This document shows positions 18,901-27,032 of a DNA stretch of 64,000 nt, piece by piece (position 1 is the first letter of the stretch; each line of letters begins with the position of its first letter). Source of the DNA: JANQOH01 sp965201155 (GTDB lineage: Bacteria; Pseudomonadota; Alphaproteobacteria; UBA7887). The notes beneath the pieces are model-generated. The model had not been told where the DNA came from. It worked only from the letters and a program-made list of their open reading frames with translations, and ran no database searches. The translations under genes were made by a program, and so were the position numbers. Location: assembly GCA_965201155.1 (NCBI GenBank), contig OZ241752.1, positions 1,054,001-1,118,000 on the forward strand, written 5' to 3'.

Positions 18901-19014
18901 GACCGCGAAACCGGGCGGGGGGATGGCCTCGCGCGCGCGCCCGGCGCGACTTCCGACTGGGAAAAGCATCCGGAACCGCAGCACAAGTCGCGCGAAATCG
19001 ACCTCGGTCTATAG
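15952..19014 (+). CDS. MobF-family conjugative relaxase (TrwC/TraI type)
   Basis: 1020 residues from ATG 15952, where the conserved MobF opening MVASIGKIASSSQGVGYF begins. The relaxase domain follows: ARDD with a catalytic-tyrosine motif (DGYYARDD, residues ~20-27), LSAPKSVSLMA, and the metal-binding histidines in LHTHAVIANM at ~164. A RecD-like helicase domain follows with Walker A GYAGTGKTTML (~450), LVVDESSLAS, and a 3' motif HSFQGRTVD. The tail is charged and repetitive. It nicks oriT, is bound to the strand covalently and leads it into a recipient. oriT is probably close, but no T4SS gene is in the window. Confidence 0.9.
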   Translation: MVASIGKIASSSQGVGYFEKDGYYARDDAAHREASAWAGRGAEALGLSGPVAPEAFRKVLEGEVPDGRRLGRKGPDGSISHRPGRDVTLSAPKSVSLMAMVGGDARIVEAHDKAVSTTLGWIEKNAVETRMRDAATGAMVRTGDQKMVAACFRHDTSRNLDPQLHTHAVIANMVQGGDGKWRTMVDDGLFSGKMAIGAIYRAELAQGLRGLGYGIEKTHADGRFEIAGVGREVIEAFSSRRAEIEAAMAERGMGESKDNPHLAARAALMTRAAKRDIDRGELGRSWQRQVTELGFSAATVREAARQRGQNMSPGAVSSPDNAARVAVLWAVDHLSEREAVFGHNALLAATLAGEPGAITVDATERAIAALERDDGLHAARGLDHGRHWTTDAALARESETIALMRAGQGAEKTVMRRWVAETKLHRGRLNEGQKEAVEMVLASTDRVVGVQGYAGTGKTTMLKRLRVLAGSRGYNAVGLAPSASAARTLETESGISSETLQKFLARHDGIAQGRGTAEGLRRLRAVHAKTILVVDESSLASSEQMRNLLRIATALRLPRAVLVGDAKQLGAVEAGKPFAQLRAAGMQTVVMDDILRQRDAELRAAVRASLTGNVKTAFARLGDNIRQVDRADLGVETAQRWLSLPREQRESTGVIAPTRALRDEINATIRAELVAEGAISGPAIQGEKLVARGLTRAEMARASNYTVGDTVIFTRSYKRLGVDKGDGRTVAGVNRRWGNVRLEDGRGNTVLWQPERLAAAKGGVEVYRSEGIELRVGDRVRFTRNDPGSGLVNGETARVDAIDRDGVCFRLEDGSVKQFGQQDPRLRHIDHAFAATVHSFQGRTVDRILAAMPTGNPKLTDQRAFYVAISRARDTAELVTDDAWKLADQLERATGERVAALDATAKQAAHEAVFGREPGHDRNGNLARPARDAMDREPGSEREARRDLGRTHGPRHEIGRMQDREASERNAGRTRSGLDSGGKDRETGRGDGLARAPGATSDWEKHPEPQHKSREIDLGL

Positions 19015-19852
19015 GAAACGGCCCTTCCTGCGGTCGTTTCCGACAGCAAATCCGACAGGAAACGGGACCTACCGGGCGAAGTTCGGCGAGATTGTGAAGG
19101 CAGGAAACCCGACCGTGCGCTCTGCGCCGGGGGACCACCCATGCCGTCGGCAATCGCCATCCAGCGCATCCGTGGCGCCGATGTATGCTCTCGGCACACG
19201 CCGGCGACGCGCCGTATGCTCATTGTATGCTCCGCATCCCCGCGCATCCGCGGCAGGGTCTGCGCAGACAGGTCGAATTACCCTGGAAACTCCCGTAATC
19301 TCCGTGCCGGCATTGCGCCCGCGGGCCGACGGCGGTGCGACGGCGGTCGGCGCCTCTCCCGCAGGCGCTATGCATGCAAGCTATTGAAATATTGTAATGT
19401 AACACGCCGTAACACGCAGAGCGCGCAAACGAAACACGCACTTTTCCAAGAGGTTTCTGGCGCCCTGCGCGAACTCCGGCGCAGCCGAACGCAAGCGAAG
19501 ATATGCCTGGCGCACTCGGCACCACCGGTGCGGCAGGTGTGAAAACCTTAACGGCCTACAGGCCGTCTATGCCGCATCTCGGCTGTCCGCAATGGATGGG
19601 AAATCGCCGCTGTGTCTCCGGCGGTGGGAAGCCACCACGGCGAATGAGTGGCGGTCGGTGCAAGCGGTTCCGCAGGGCATGGTGCAGGCCGCACTGCCTG
19701 CGGTAGTGCAGACGCCTCTGCCAGACGCGGTGCGGCAGGCAGTGCGGTTTGCCCGTGCAGCACTGCTCGTGCCGCTGCAGCGGATCGTGTCTGGAGCAAT
19801 GAATGGCCGCGCGGTGCAACGCGACAGTTGTGCTGCGACGGCCTCGTGAAGA
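19015..19852. other. Non-coding stretch; possible oriT/control region
   Basis: No supported gene in ~840 bp. 19384-19437 is AT-richer and holds three ACACGC words, two of them as GTAACACGC. 19620-19688 is repeated imperfectly at 31642-31710. Lying just behind the relaxase gene it is the best place for oriT, although no nick site can be recognised. Confidence 0.35.
19620..19688 (+). repeat. 69-bp repeat, copy 1
   Basis: GGCGGTGGGAAGCCACCACG and the following CGAATGAGTGGCGG...CGGTGCA recur at 31642-31710 at roughly 80% identity and in the same orientation. Neither copy is in a convincing gene. Confidence 0.6.
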
Positions 19853-19853
19853 A

Positions 19854-19886
19854 AGGCCGATCCCCTTGTCGGGGACCGGCCTTCGG
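19854..19886 (-). terminator. Hairpin terminator after the DUF2493 gene
   Basis: AAGGCCGATCCCC-TTGT-CGGGGACCGGCCTT folds into a strong stem with one mismatch. It lies 11 bp past the stop of the leftward DUF2493 gene; on that strand the stem is followed by TTTCTTC. Confidence 0.65.
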
Positions 19887-19896
19887 GTTGCGCTGC

Positions 19897-20808
19897 TCAG
19901 GCTGCGACATTGTGAACAGGTATGCCGTGCCGGCGGGCGCGGTCGGCGAGGTTCTGCGTGATGCCGTTTCCGGGGAAGGCGATGAGGCCCTTCGGCATCG
20001 TGTCGATGAGTTGTTCGTTGCGCCGGAAGGGCGCGGCCTTGCCGTGCTTCTTCCAGTCGGGGCGGCAGATGATCTGGCGCACGCCGCGTGTGTCGGCCCA
20101 CATGCCGGCGATACGCTCCACGCCCGGGGCGCCGCCGTGTACCAGCACCATGTCCGGGTACTTCTTGCGAGTGCGGTCAAGTGTGCGCCAGATGGCTTGT
20201 GCATCGTCGGCTTCCTTGCCGCCTGCGACGGCAATCAGTGTGCCGTCGGGGAGGTGTTCCTCGATGTCGCGTTCCTTGCGTGCGCGGAGGAAGTCTCGGG
20301 CGTCGATGGCGGCGGCGGTGAGTGTCTTGCCGCGGCTTGTGTGCGAGCCGGCACGGGGGCGCCAGACCTGCCCGGTCTCTGTCAGGTAGAAGGTATCGGC
20401 GATGTGGTTGCGGACGGCAGCGAAGGCGTCGCTGCGCCCGTTGAGGTTCTTCACATGCTCTGTGAGTTGCTCGAGTTCGACGGCCTTGACCTCGGTACCG
20501 TCCTGGGCGCTCTGCAGTTCCTTGATGCGCGGTGTGAACCTGTCGATGTCGCGGTCGATGCGCTGCATCTGTGCATGGAAGAGGTTTGTCATGGCCCACA
20601 GGATGCTGTGGCGTTCGTCTGCGAGTTGGGTTCCGTCGGGCGCGAGTGCCTTGAGGAGGATGCCTATGGCGTCGTGGATGCCGGCGATGGCGTCCTCCTT
20701 GTCCCAGATGATGCGGTTGTCTGGTTCGCCCTTGGCGGGCGTTGCGCCGAAGAGCTGAGCGGCTTCGAGTGCGATTGCGGCTGCGGAAGCAGTGCGTTCG
20801 GAGTTCAT
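19897..20808 (-). CDS. DUF2493 (SLOG/YspA-like) protein
   Basis: 303 residues from ATG 20808, which has AGGGAGA 8 bp upstream (an upstream in-frame ATG lacks this). The N-terminal half is helical. The C-terminal ~120 residues carry the Rossmann-like SLOG/DUF2493 fold: TLIAVAGGKEADDA, MVLVHGGAPGVERIAGMWA, then CRPDWKKHGKAAPFRRNEQLI and FPGNGITQNLA. SLOG proteins bind nucleotides or nucleotide-derived ligands. This family is common on alphaproteobacterial conjugative elements; the role there is unknown. Confidence 0.8.
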   Translation of the reverse strand: MNSERTASAAAIALEAAQLFGATPAKGEPDNRIIWDKEDAIAGIHDAIGILLKALAPDGTQLADERHSILWAMTNLFHAQMQRIDRDIDRFTPRIKELQSAQDGTEVKAVELEQLTEHVKNLNGRSDAFAAVRNHIADTFYLTETGQVWRPRAGSHTSRGKTLTAAAIDARDFLRARKERDIEEHLPDGTLIAVAGGKEADDAQAIWRTLDRTRKKYPDMVLVHGGAPGVERIAGMWADTRGVRQIICRPDWKKHGKAAPFRRNEQLIDTMPKGLIAFPGNGITQNLADRARRHGIPVHNVAA

Positions 20809-21348
20809 GGGAAGGTCTCCCTGTTTGAATTGCGCGTTGTTGCGCGATGGAGCCTTCGTGGGATGCGAGGACGAAAGGCGCACCGGGGCTTAGGGCCGCA
20901 GGATTCGTGTCGGGAAAAATTTCGCTGGCACGGCATGTCGACAGGCATGGCGCGTGAAGGGGTGACCGGCTGTTGCTGAATGTCGGAGCGTTTGAGAAAT
21001 TTTATTCGGCGCGGATCCTCCTTTGCGGCCCTTTGCCCCGGCCGTAGCGAAGCGTAGGACCCTTGGTTGCGCGTTTTGTCGTCGCATGCCACGCTGGAAG
21101 GGCCAGCAGGACAGTTTTGTGTCTCGGTATGGGGTCGTGTTTCAGGTAGCAGGTTGTTTCAGTCGGTCGGCGATTTCCCGTCGAAATCGCTGACCGTCAT
21201 ACGGCTGTCAATTCCCGCTGTCCGGTGTCTCGTCCGAACAGAGCGGCGGCGACTCCGTGCTGTGCTGTGCTACATGGAAAGAGGGCCGACCCCACGCCGG
21301 ATATCGGCACGGGATCAACCCTCGAAGTGTGAAAGGGTGCAGGTTCGC
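20809..21348. other. Intergenic between leftward genes
   Basis: 540 bp without a supported gene. It contains a strong hairpin at 21165-21195 and, next to the DUF2493 start, presumably that gene's promoter. Confidence 0.4.
21165..21195. terminator. Inverted repeat downstream of ssb
   Basis: GGTCGGCGATTTC-CCGTC-GAAATCGCTGACC gives a 13-bp stem with one mismatch about 150 bp past the ssb stop. No long U tract follows, so it may be a transcript-stabilising hairpin instead of a true terminator. Confidence 0.4.
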
Positions 21349-21795
21349 TCAGAATGGAATCTCGGACACGTCCGCGTTGTCGGTGAGCGGTGCAGTGTGC
21401 GCCTCGGTCGCCGCTGCCGCAGCGCTGCTGTTGACATTGTCAGGCTTGTCGAGGAATTGCAGCCGGTGACCGGGCACGACCAGGATCTCGGTCGAGAAGC
21501 GGTCGGAGTCCTCGTCATCCTTCTTCCACCGCCGGGTCTGGAGCTTGCCCTCGGCATGGATCAGCCGGCCCTTTCTCGCGTGGCGCTCCAGCATGTCGAT
21601 GAGGCCGGGCTGGAAAGTCACCACCCGGTGCCACTCGGTCTTGTCGATCCGCTCGCCGCCGGCGTTCCGGTCGATATAGCTCTCGTCGGTAGCGATGCTC
21701 AGGTTGGCAACGCGCCCGCCCGATGCAAGGTGGTTGATGGTGACGTCGGCGCCGAGACGCCCGATCAGTTCGACCCTGTTCATTCCGAAAGCCAT
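21349..21795 (-). CDS. ssb: Single-stranded DNA-binding protein
   Basis: 148 residues (start at 21795; the ATG at 21783, MNRVELIGRLG, is the alternative). OB-fold signature: NRVELIGRLGADVTI, TEWHRVVTFQPGL and KGRLIHAEGKLQTRRW. The C terminus ends in acidic-hydrophobic EIPF in place of the canonical DDDIPF, so partner-protein docking is probably retained. As an element-borne SSB it would protect transferred single strands. Confidence 0.9.
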   Translation of the reverse strand: MAFGMNRVELIGRLGADVTINHLASGGRVANLSIATDESYIDRNAGGERIDKTEWHRVVTFQPGLIDMLERHARKGRLIHAEGKLQTRRWKKDDEDSDRFSTEILVVPGHRLQFLDKPDNVNSSAAAAATEAHTAPLTDNADVSEIPF

Positions 21796-21894
21796 TGCGG
21801 TTCTCCTCGTGTCTCGATGATGGCGATGACGAACGGCGGGACCGGGAATCTCTCGCTCCCGATCCCTTTCCGCTCACCCTTCTCTCGCTTCGCT

Positions 21895-22050
21895 CTACCT
21901 CCCGTTTGCCGGGACCTCATGATCGGGGCAGCGATGGGCAAGGTCGTCGGCGAGGGTGTCTCTCACCGCGCTGACATCCAGCCCGAGTTCAGCCAGCAAG
22001 GCGTTGCTCGCCGGGGCGATGGGGTCGTAGTCGGAAGATATGTCGAACAT
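21895..22050 (-). CDS. Small protein of unknown function
   Basis: 51 residues starting at ATG 22050, supported by AAGGAGA 7 bp upstream. Sequence opens MFDISSDYDPIAP and is acidic and helical, with a CP/H-containing C terminus. It sits in the same leftward gene train as ssb and the zinc-motif protein, 124 bp after the latter. Similar tiny genes are common between plasmid-like genes of this kind; no function is visible. Confidence 0.5.
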   Translation of the reverse strand: MFDISSDYDPIAPASNALLAELGLDVSAVRDTLADDLAHRCPDHEVPANGR

Positions 22051-22174
22051 TGCCGGGTCTCCTTGTCGGGGCGGCGCCCGGCGTCGAGAAAGCCCTTCTT
22101 CCTCTACTCCGCCGGGCGCTTGCCCGGTGCGCACTGTCCTCTTGCTCTCGACCCTTCACCGCGAACGCGGCGTG

Positions 22175-23191
22175 TCAGGACCAGCCCGCGTACTGCATGA
22201 CGGGATTCGCGTCGGAGATCACCTCGACCTGGTCGAAGGAGAGCCTGGCGAAAACCAGCGCGGCAGCGACCTCGGCTTCGCTGTCGAAACTGCCCAGCGT
22301 CTTGCCGGTGGCGAGTTCGATAACGGTGAAGCCCGGATCCCACACCGGGATGCCCTTGAAGTATGCAGAGCCGTGGTAAGACTTCTCGGCACACGGGACA
22401 CACCGCGCAGCACCCTGCGACGGCGCTCCGCAGGCCGTACACTCCGAGCGGGCGCGCCGGCGCCAGTAGAGTTGCCGACTTCGGGCATTGCGGCGTTCCC
22501 GGCCCCTGCGTTCGGTCTCGATCACGGCGCAGGGCGCACATCTCGAACCGCCGTCCGTGGTCGGGCCACCGCAGCGGACGCACTGCCCCGCTGCACGCCT
22601 TGCGGCGTAGATCTCGCGTTCAAGCTGCCGTTTTGCGATCCGGCACGGCTCGCAGGTCGAGCCTCCTTCGAGCGGCGGACGGCGGCCGCACCGGGTGCAC
22701 TTGCCGGCGTTGAGGCAGGCCTTCTGACGCTTGCGACTTGCGACACGAGCAGCTTTTCGCTTGCCCGCAGGGTCGCGCCCGCCGTAGAGTTTCCCTGCCG
22801 CCTTGGCGGCCCGGTAGCGCGCCCGGTCCGCTGCACGGCGCTTATCAAGACACTGCTCGCATGCGCTTCGTTCGGGCACGGCCGGCTGGCCGCATCTCAC
22901 ACACAATCCGGCCGCACGCCGGGTTTCGGTAACTTGCCGCGAACGCTCGCGTTCGTAAGCTCGGGCGCGCTCGGGATCGCGGCGTGGTTTGCCTTCCGCT
23001 CGGAGGCGGGCATCGCGAGCGCGGCTCGCACGGTTGCGCCTGTCCGTGCATGGCTGGCAAATGGTTCGGTGCGTCGCGGGAGGGCGCTTGCCGCACCGGA
23101 TACACTCGCCCCGTGCGGCTCGTTCCGCGGTTCTCCGCGCGGTTCGCTCGCGGTCGAACTGTTTCCGAGTCTCCGGATCTCGGTATCCCAT
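22175..23191 (-). CDS. Multi-CxxC zinc-ribbon-like protein
   Basis: 338 residues. Five consecutive modules of the pattern C-x2-CG-x(4-8)-C-x2-C are separated by highly basic helices rich in Arg and Ala, for example CIRCGKRPP, CVRCGQPAV, CTRCGRRPP, CVRCGGPTT and CTACGAPSQ. The last ~60 residues form a different small domain (GFTVIELATGKTLGSF). The modules look like tandem zinc knuckles with basic linkers, compatible with binding nucleic acid. Family identity is unknown to me; relatives occur on alphaproteobacterial mobile elements. Confidence 0.7.
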   Translation of the reverse strand: MGYRDPETRKQFDRERTARRTAERAARGECIRCGKRPPATHRTICQPCTDRRNRASRARDARLRAEGKPRRDPERARAYERERSRQVTETRRAAGLCVRCGQPAVPERSACEQCLDKRRAADRARYRAAKAAGKLYGGRDPAGKRKAARVASRKRQKACLNAGKCTRCGRRPPLEGGSTCEPCRIAKRQLEREIYAARRAAGQCVRCGGPTTDGGSRCAPCAVIETERRGRERRNARSRQLYWRRRARSECTACGAPSQGAARCVPCAEKSYHGSAYFKGIPVWDPGFTVIELATGKTLGSFDSEAEVAAALVFARLSFDQVEVISDANPVMQYAGWS

Positions 23192-23275
23192 CGGTGTTTC
23201 TCCTGTCGAAATCGGTGTCTGGATGGAGGACGCCCGGCCAGCGCAAGCCGGCCGGATACTCCAGGAGAAAGCCGT

Positions 23276-23602
23276 TCAGCCTCGTTGCTTGCGGTCGCAC
23301 AGGATGCCGGCCGCGACGCTCCCCCAGACCTGGATGCCGCCGCGGGTGCGAAGCCCGGTGCAGATAATGATCTCGGTGCAGGCGGGGCGCATTTCCTTTA
23401 CCGCCTTCAGCGTGGCGGTGACACGCTTCGCCTTGCGGCGGCCCTTCTTCGCTGTCTCGTTGCCGGACCAGGGGCGAATATCTCCATCCGCGAACGCCTT
23501 GAACCGCTCGACGGCGTACCGCTCGTCGGTCAGGCCGCTGCCGAAGAAGTGGACCAGGAACGTGTTCGCCGTATTGCTGGGGATCGCTATCGCTGCGCTC
23601 AT
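23276..23602 (-). CDS. Hypothetical element protein
   Basis: 108 residues from ATG 23602, which has GGAGACGG upstream. It has an aromatic/hydrophobic first half (NTFLVHFFGSG), a basic middle (AKKGRRKAKRVTATLKAVKEM) and two cysteines near the end. It is in line with the other leftward genes. No family recognised. Confidence 0.5.
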   Translation of the reverse strand: MSAAIAIPSNTANTFLVHFFGSGLTDERYAVERFKAFADGDIRPWSGNETAKKGRRKAKRVTATLKAVKEMRPACTEIIICTGLRTRGGIQVWGSVAAGILCDRKQRG

Positions 23603-23883
23603 CGTGCCGTCTCCGTCATGCCGGTGATGGGGAACGGCGGCGGCGCCTCCCTCCGGGACGCCGTCCGCCGCCCCGCTTCTGGCCAACCTCTCCTCTTTTT
23701 GGTGCCAGAAACGGCCGCGCACGAAGGCGCGCATCCGGGACGTTCGCGAAATCAGGATCGGGTTGAGCGTCCGCTAGACAGGTGTGCCTTGCGCCGGATG
23801 CAGGCGATCGCATGGTAGGCGCCGCCGGGCTCGTCTGCGCTCGCAGTAGCGGCAGCGAAGACGCGGAAGGGCGGTGCCTTCGT
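23603..23883. other. Intergenic, no gene seen
   Basis: 280 bp between the hypothetical gene and integrase remnants; nothing supported. Confidence 0.3.
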
Positions 23884-24135
23884 CTAGCGCGGTGCCGCGA
23901 CCGCTTCGCCGCCCCACAGGCGGGCGAGGACGAACGCGCCCTCCCGGCGTGCCGCGTTGAGTGACAGTTCGGGGAAGTACCCGAGGGTGATCTTGCGCAT
24001 GCGTCCCCGTACGCGGGTCTGGACGATGCAAAACCGGACGCCGGACGGCCGCATCCGGACCCCGAAATGCGCCAGAAGGTTGTCCCACAGGGTGTATTCC
24101 TTCGCCGTCCGCTTCGCGGCGGCGATGGCCTTCAC
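23884..24135 (-). pseudogene. Integrase N-terminal remnant
   Basis: About 83 codons matching the DUF4102 arm-binding domain: AAKRTAKEYTLWDNLLAHFG, RMRPSGVRFCIVQTRVRGRM, KITLGYFPELSLNAARREG. The core-binding and catalytic domains are missing. It is preceded directly by the C-terminal fragment of a different integrase, so two integrases have been joined through deletion. Confidence 0.7.
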
Positions 24136-24359
24136 GGTGAGCCAGATGCGGTGCTTGCTGCACCTGATCGCTCACGACCCCTCCCGCTTCCGGTCACGGC
24201 GTCATTGACGATGCCGGAGATGCGTCCGGCGGCCGCGCGGACATGTTCGTCGGCGAGATGGGCATCGCGTTCGGTGGAGCCGGTATCGGCATGGCCGAGC
24301 AGGCGGCCCATCGTGTAGAGGTCGAGACCGCTCATCACGGCGTCAGACGCGAAGATAGG
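24132..24359 (-). pseudogene. Integrase C-terminal remnant
   Basis: Encodes SGLDLYTMGRLLGHADTGST then ERDAHLADEHVRAAAGRI, the last part of a tyrosine recombinase. The position of the nucleophile tyrosine (RYAHLAD in relatives) is an aspartate here, and the rest of the catalytic domain is gone. Confidence 0.65.
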
Positions 24360-24485
24360 GCAAAGGTCATGCTAGCACAGCCTACCGGATCGGGCATGAA
24401 AGTTCTACCGGCGGTAGTGGGCTAGTTTGAAATGTTCTCTGTTCGCCCTGTTGGTTTCGGGGCTGGCCTGTGCGATAAGTCAAGC

Positions 24486-24707
24486 ATGGGTACACCAAGA
24501 CGCCCCCGCGACACAAACCAGCTCGCTAAGCTGATCGTCGACTTGGCGACCGGCGAAGCCAGTGAGACAGAGCGCGTGGCCGACGCACTCACGGAGCGCG
24601 GACGCAAGGGCGGTGTGAAAGGTGGGCCGGCGCGCGCCGCGGCGCTGCCACCCGAACGCCGCCGGGAGATTGCGCAGAAGGCAGCCACGACGCGCTGGGA
24701 GAAGTAA
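24486..24707 (+). CDS. Small basic KGG-motif protein
   Basis: 73 residues from ATG 24486. The first half is a helix (NQLAKLIVDLATGEA). The second has GRKGGVKGGPARAAALPPER then REIAQKAATTRW, a lysine/glycine motif found in small histone-like or stress-related proteins of Proteobacteria. Such proteins are mostly uncharacterised and annotated as hypothetical or histone-H1-like. The IS630 element begins at the stop codon, but the protein looks complete. Confidence 0.55.
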   Translation: MGTPRRPRDTNQLAKLIVDLATGEASETERVADALTERGRKGGVKGGPARAAALPPERRREIAQKAATTRWEK

Positions 24708-25339
24708 TACCAGAAGTCATAATAGCTGACCGTTTTAATTTTGGTTGCGCTGGCGTATAATGTGGTTGGGTTACATTCCTCTACCGTATATAGGGTTTTG
24801 TGATGATTGTTCAGCTGCGCACGGATTATGATGGGGACAGAGTTCGGGCGGCAATGTTGCGGTGCCGTGATGCCCGCCAGATGCGCCGCCTCGCGGCGAT
24901 TGCAGCGATTTACGGCAGCGCCTCTCGCGGTGACGCGGCGCGTGTTGGCGGGATGCAGGCGCAGACCCTGCGCGACTGGGGGTATCGCTTCAATGCCGAA
25001 GGGCCGGCGGGGTTGAGTGACCGCCCGCGTCCGGGCGCGACGCCGAGGCTTTCCGCAGACCAGATGGTTGACCTGATAGAGATTGTACATGCGGGTCCGG
25101 ATCCGGCGAGTGATGGTGTCGTGCGCTGGCGCGCCTGTGATTTGCAGGCAGTGATCGAACAGCGCTTTGGGGTGACCTATCATGTTCGCTCGGTGTCTCG
25201 GCTTTTGCATCAGTTGGGCTTTTCGCATGTAAGCGCGCGACCGCGGCACCCTTGGCTCACCAAACAACCCGACAAAATCACCTCAATCGCAACACGAAAA
25301 TGGGCCACACTTTGAGTCACTTTCAATGGCAGTTGGTAT
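24707..25339 (+). mobile_element. IS630-family deletion derivative
   Basis: About 633 bp beginning ATACCAGAAGTCATAATAGC and ending CAATGGCAGTTGGTAT; the ends form an imperfect inverted repeat with TA at each tip, as expected of IS630/Tc1-type elements. Full IS630s are about 1.1 kb; this one keeps only the 5' half of the transposase. Its left end is present again, inverted, at 47748-47800, and its right end resembles the 104-bp MITE at 40901. Confidence 0.7.
24803..25315 (+). pseudogene. IS630 transposase, N-terminal half only
   Basis: Codes for the two helix-turn-helix modules of an IS630 transposase: AIAAIYGSASRGDAARVGG, QTLRDWGYRFNAEGPAGLSD, and RFGVTYHVRSVSRLLHQLGF. The frame then runs into the right inverted repeat and stops. 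The DDE catalytic domain is absent, so the product might still bind IS ends but cannot transpose. Confidence 0.75.
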
Positions 25340-25477
25340 GAGGTGATCGGAGAGCCCACGATCGCCGACGCCGTACTCGATCGCATCGTCCACAACGCCT
25401 ATCGCATCGACCTCAAGGGCGAGTCCCTGCGCAAGCGCAACAGGCCGCCGCCGCTCGACGGCGGAAACGACAAATGA
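25334..25477 (+). pseudogene. IS21 istB C-terminal fragment
   Basis: WYEVIGEPTIADAVLDRIVH followed by RIDLKGESLRKR is the end of the IS21 helper ATPase IstB. The 5' part is missing: the IS630 derivative ends exactly within the W-Y codons. It is residue of an older IS21 copy. Confidence 0.75.
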
Positions 25478-25724
25478 GCGGGCCCGGCCTGGCGGCCGGA
25501 TCCATGGGCGCCTGCGGCGCCAACCCGGGTACAACCGCCGAGGCGCGCGGCGGCAGGCTGAATGGAGAAGCTTGCCGCCGCGCCCAACCGGCTTTGCATT
25601 GCAGCCACGGCTCGCTTACGCTCGCATCGGGCTGGCCGCCGGCCAGCCCCCATCGTCACGGAGGAGAGCACAACAACCCCGGCACCAGTCCCGGGAGAGA
25701 CAGCGCAGAGGCGTGATACCACCG

Positions 25725-26396
25725 TCAAATGTCGCCAGAACCTCCGTCAAGTGCGCCGGAATCCGCACGCCCATCGGAGCCGAACGAAAGCCGTCTTCCG
25801 ATGACCGGGCCTCTAAGCGCCCTTTCTGCGGCATTATTGTCCATCGGCACCTGGGGCTTGTCGACGAAGACGCTCAGCCCGCTGCGATGGTTGAGCAGAG
25901 AGCGCAGCGCCTTGGTCTCACGCGCCCCGGCCGACAAGATGGCAAGTTCCTGCTCGGCGTCCGTGAACAGGCGCTCGACCTCCACTTCCAACGCGCGCTG
26001 GGCTTGCGCGAACGCCGCCGTCTGGCGCTCGAGAGCGGGGTCGTAATGCTCCATCCTGGCTTCGTTCAGCTTGTAGATCGACGTGATCCGTTCGATCCAC
26101 TTCTGGCACCAGTGCGCCAGCTCTGCCTGACCGGCCGCACCGTGGATGAAGTCGCGGTGCTGGTGTGCCCAGCACCAGCACAGGATTACCGCGCCGCCGA
26201 TTTCGTGCTCCATCGTCTTGTAGGACGAGAGACGGTCGCAGACCAGGAACAGGCTGGCGTTTACCTCGTTGCGACGCACCGCCACCGAAACCACCGGCTG
26301 GTAGCTCTCCGCAACGATCCGCCGCTTCTCCACCTCGCTCCGGCGGCGGCGGGAACCCCGGCCTTGCCGACAACTACTCCGACTTCTCATTTGCAT
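25725..26396 (-). pseudogene. IS66 remnant: TnpA start fused to TnpC end
   Basis: On the minus strand the frame opens with SEVEKRRIVAESYQPVVSVA, the beginning of IS66 orf1 (TnpA). It then jumps directly to DRLSSYKTM, CWAHQHRDF and PQVPMDNNAAERALRGPVIG, the C-terminal half of the IS66 TnpC transposase. A deletion has removed the rest of orf1, all of TnpB and the TnpC N terminus. Beyond LSFGSDG the frame no longer matches the family. Confidence 0.75.
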
Positions 26397-26518
26397 CCAA
26401 CATCTACGATTGTGCCCACTTGGTCCATGGTGGACACCTCATGATGCCCACTCCCGATCGCACAGCCTCCCCCAACCACGCTAATCCCGGTAGACGGTCC
26501 CAGCGGAGGCTTACGATC

Positions 26519-26761
26519 CGCTTCGAATTCGCTGACCTCGACATTGCCTGCATGCAATCCCTGCAAGCCGAGTTCAAGGCCGCGTTTGCCGAGAACCAGT
26601 TCGACCGGGCGGTCGATGCGATGGACGACGATGTAGTCGCCGCACTCGCGGTCGTAGGCACGCCGGATGATTGCATCGACCGCCCGAAACCCTACGTCGC
26701 CGCTGGACTCAAGGCCGCGGTTCTCTACCATGTTCTGGGCTGTCGCCGGAGATGGGCGTGA
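26519..26761 (+). pseudogene. LLM-class flavin monooxygenase C-terminal fragment
   Basis: The segment LAVVGTPDDCIDRPKPYVAA then GLKAAVLYHVLG is the conserved C terminus of luciferase-like (F420/FMN-dependent) monooxygenases. About 80 residues survive, with no start region. 26762-27032 behind it holds no supported gene. Confidence 0.55.
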
Positions 26762-27032
26762 CGCAGCGTCATGCGCGCACTGGTATGGCCGGGCAACCGC
26801 GAGATCACCGGCACCGGCAGGCCGATCACTGCCGCGCGGCCGGCATGGGAGTGGCGGAGATCATGAAGGCGCACGTCCGTCCGCGATGCCCGCCCTCCTC
26901 CGGATCCGATACCGATACCGGAACCGAAGAAGATCGCCAGGTGGCCGCGACGGGTCGAGCGGCGACGGGAACACGAACAAGCTCTGATCTGCGGCCGCTG
27001 GGCGCTGCTGGCTCGCCATTACGGCGCGACGT

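Noticed and set aside
22040..23818. 592-codon plus-strand open frame
   Set aside because: Antisense to the multi-CxxC protein and its neighbours, all of which have ribosome sites and consistent spacing.
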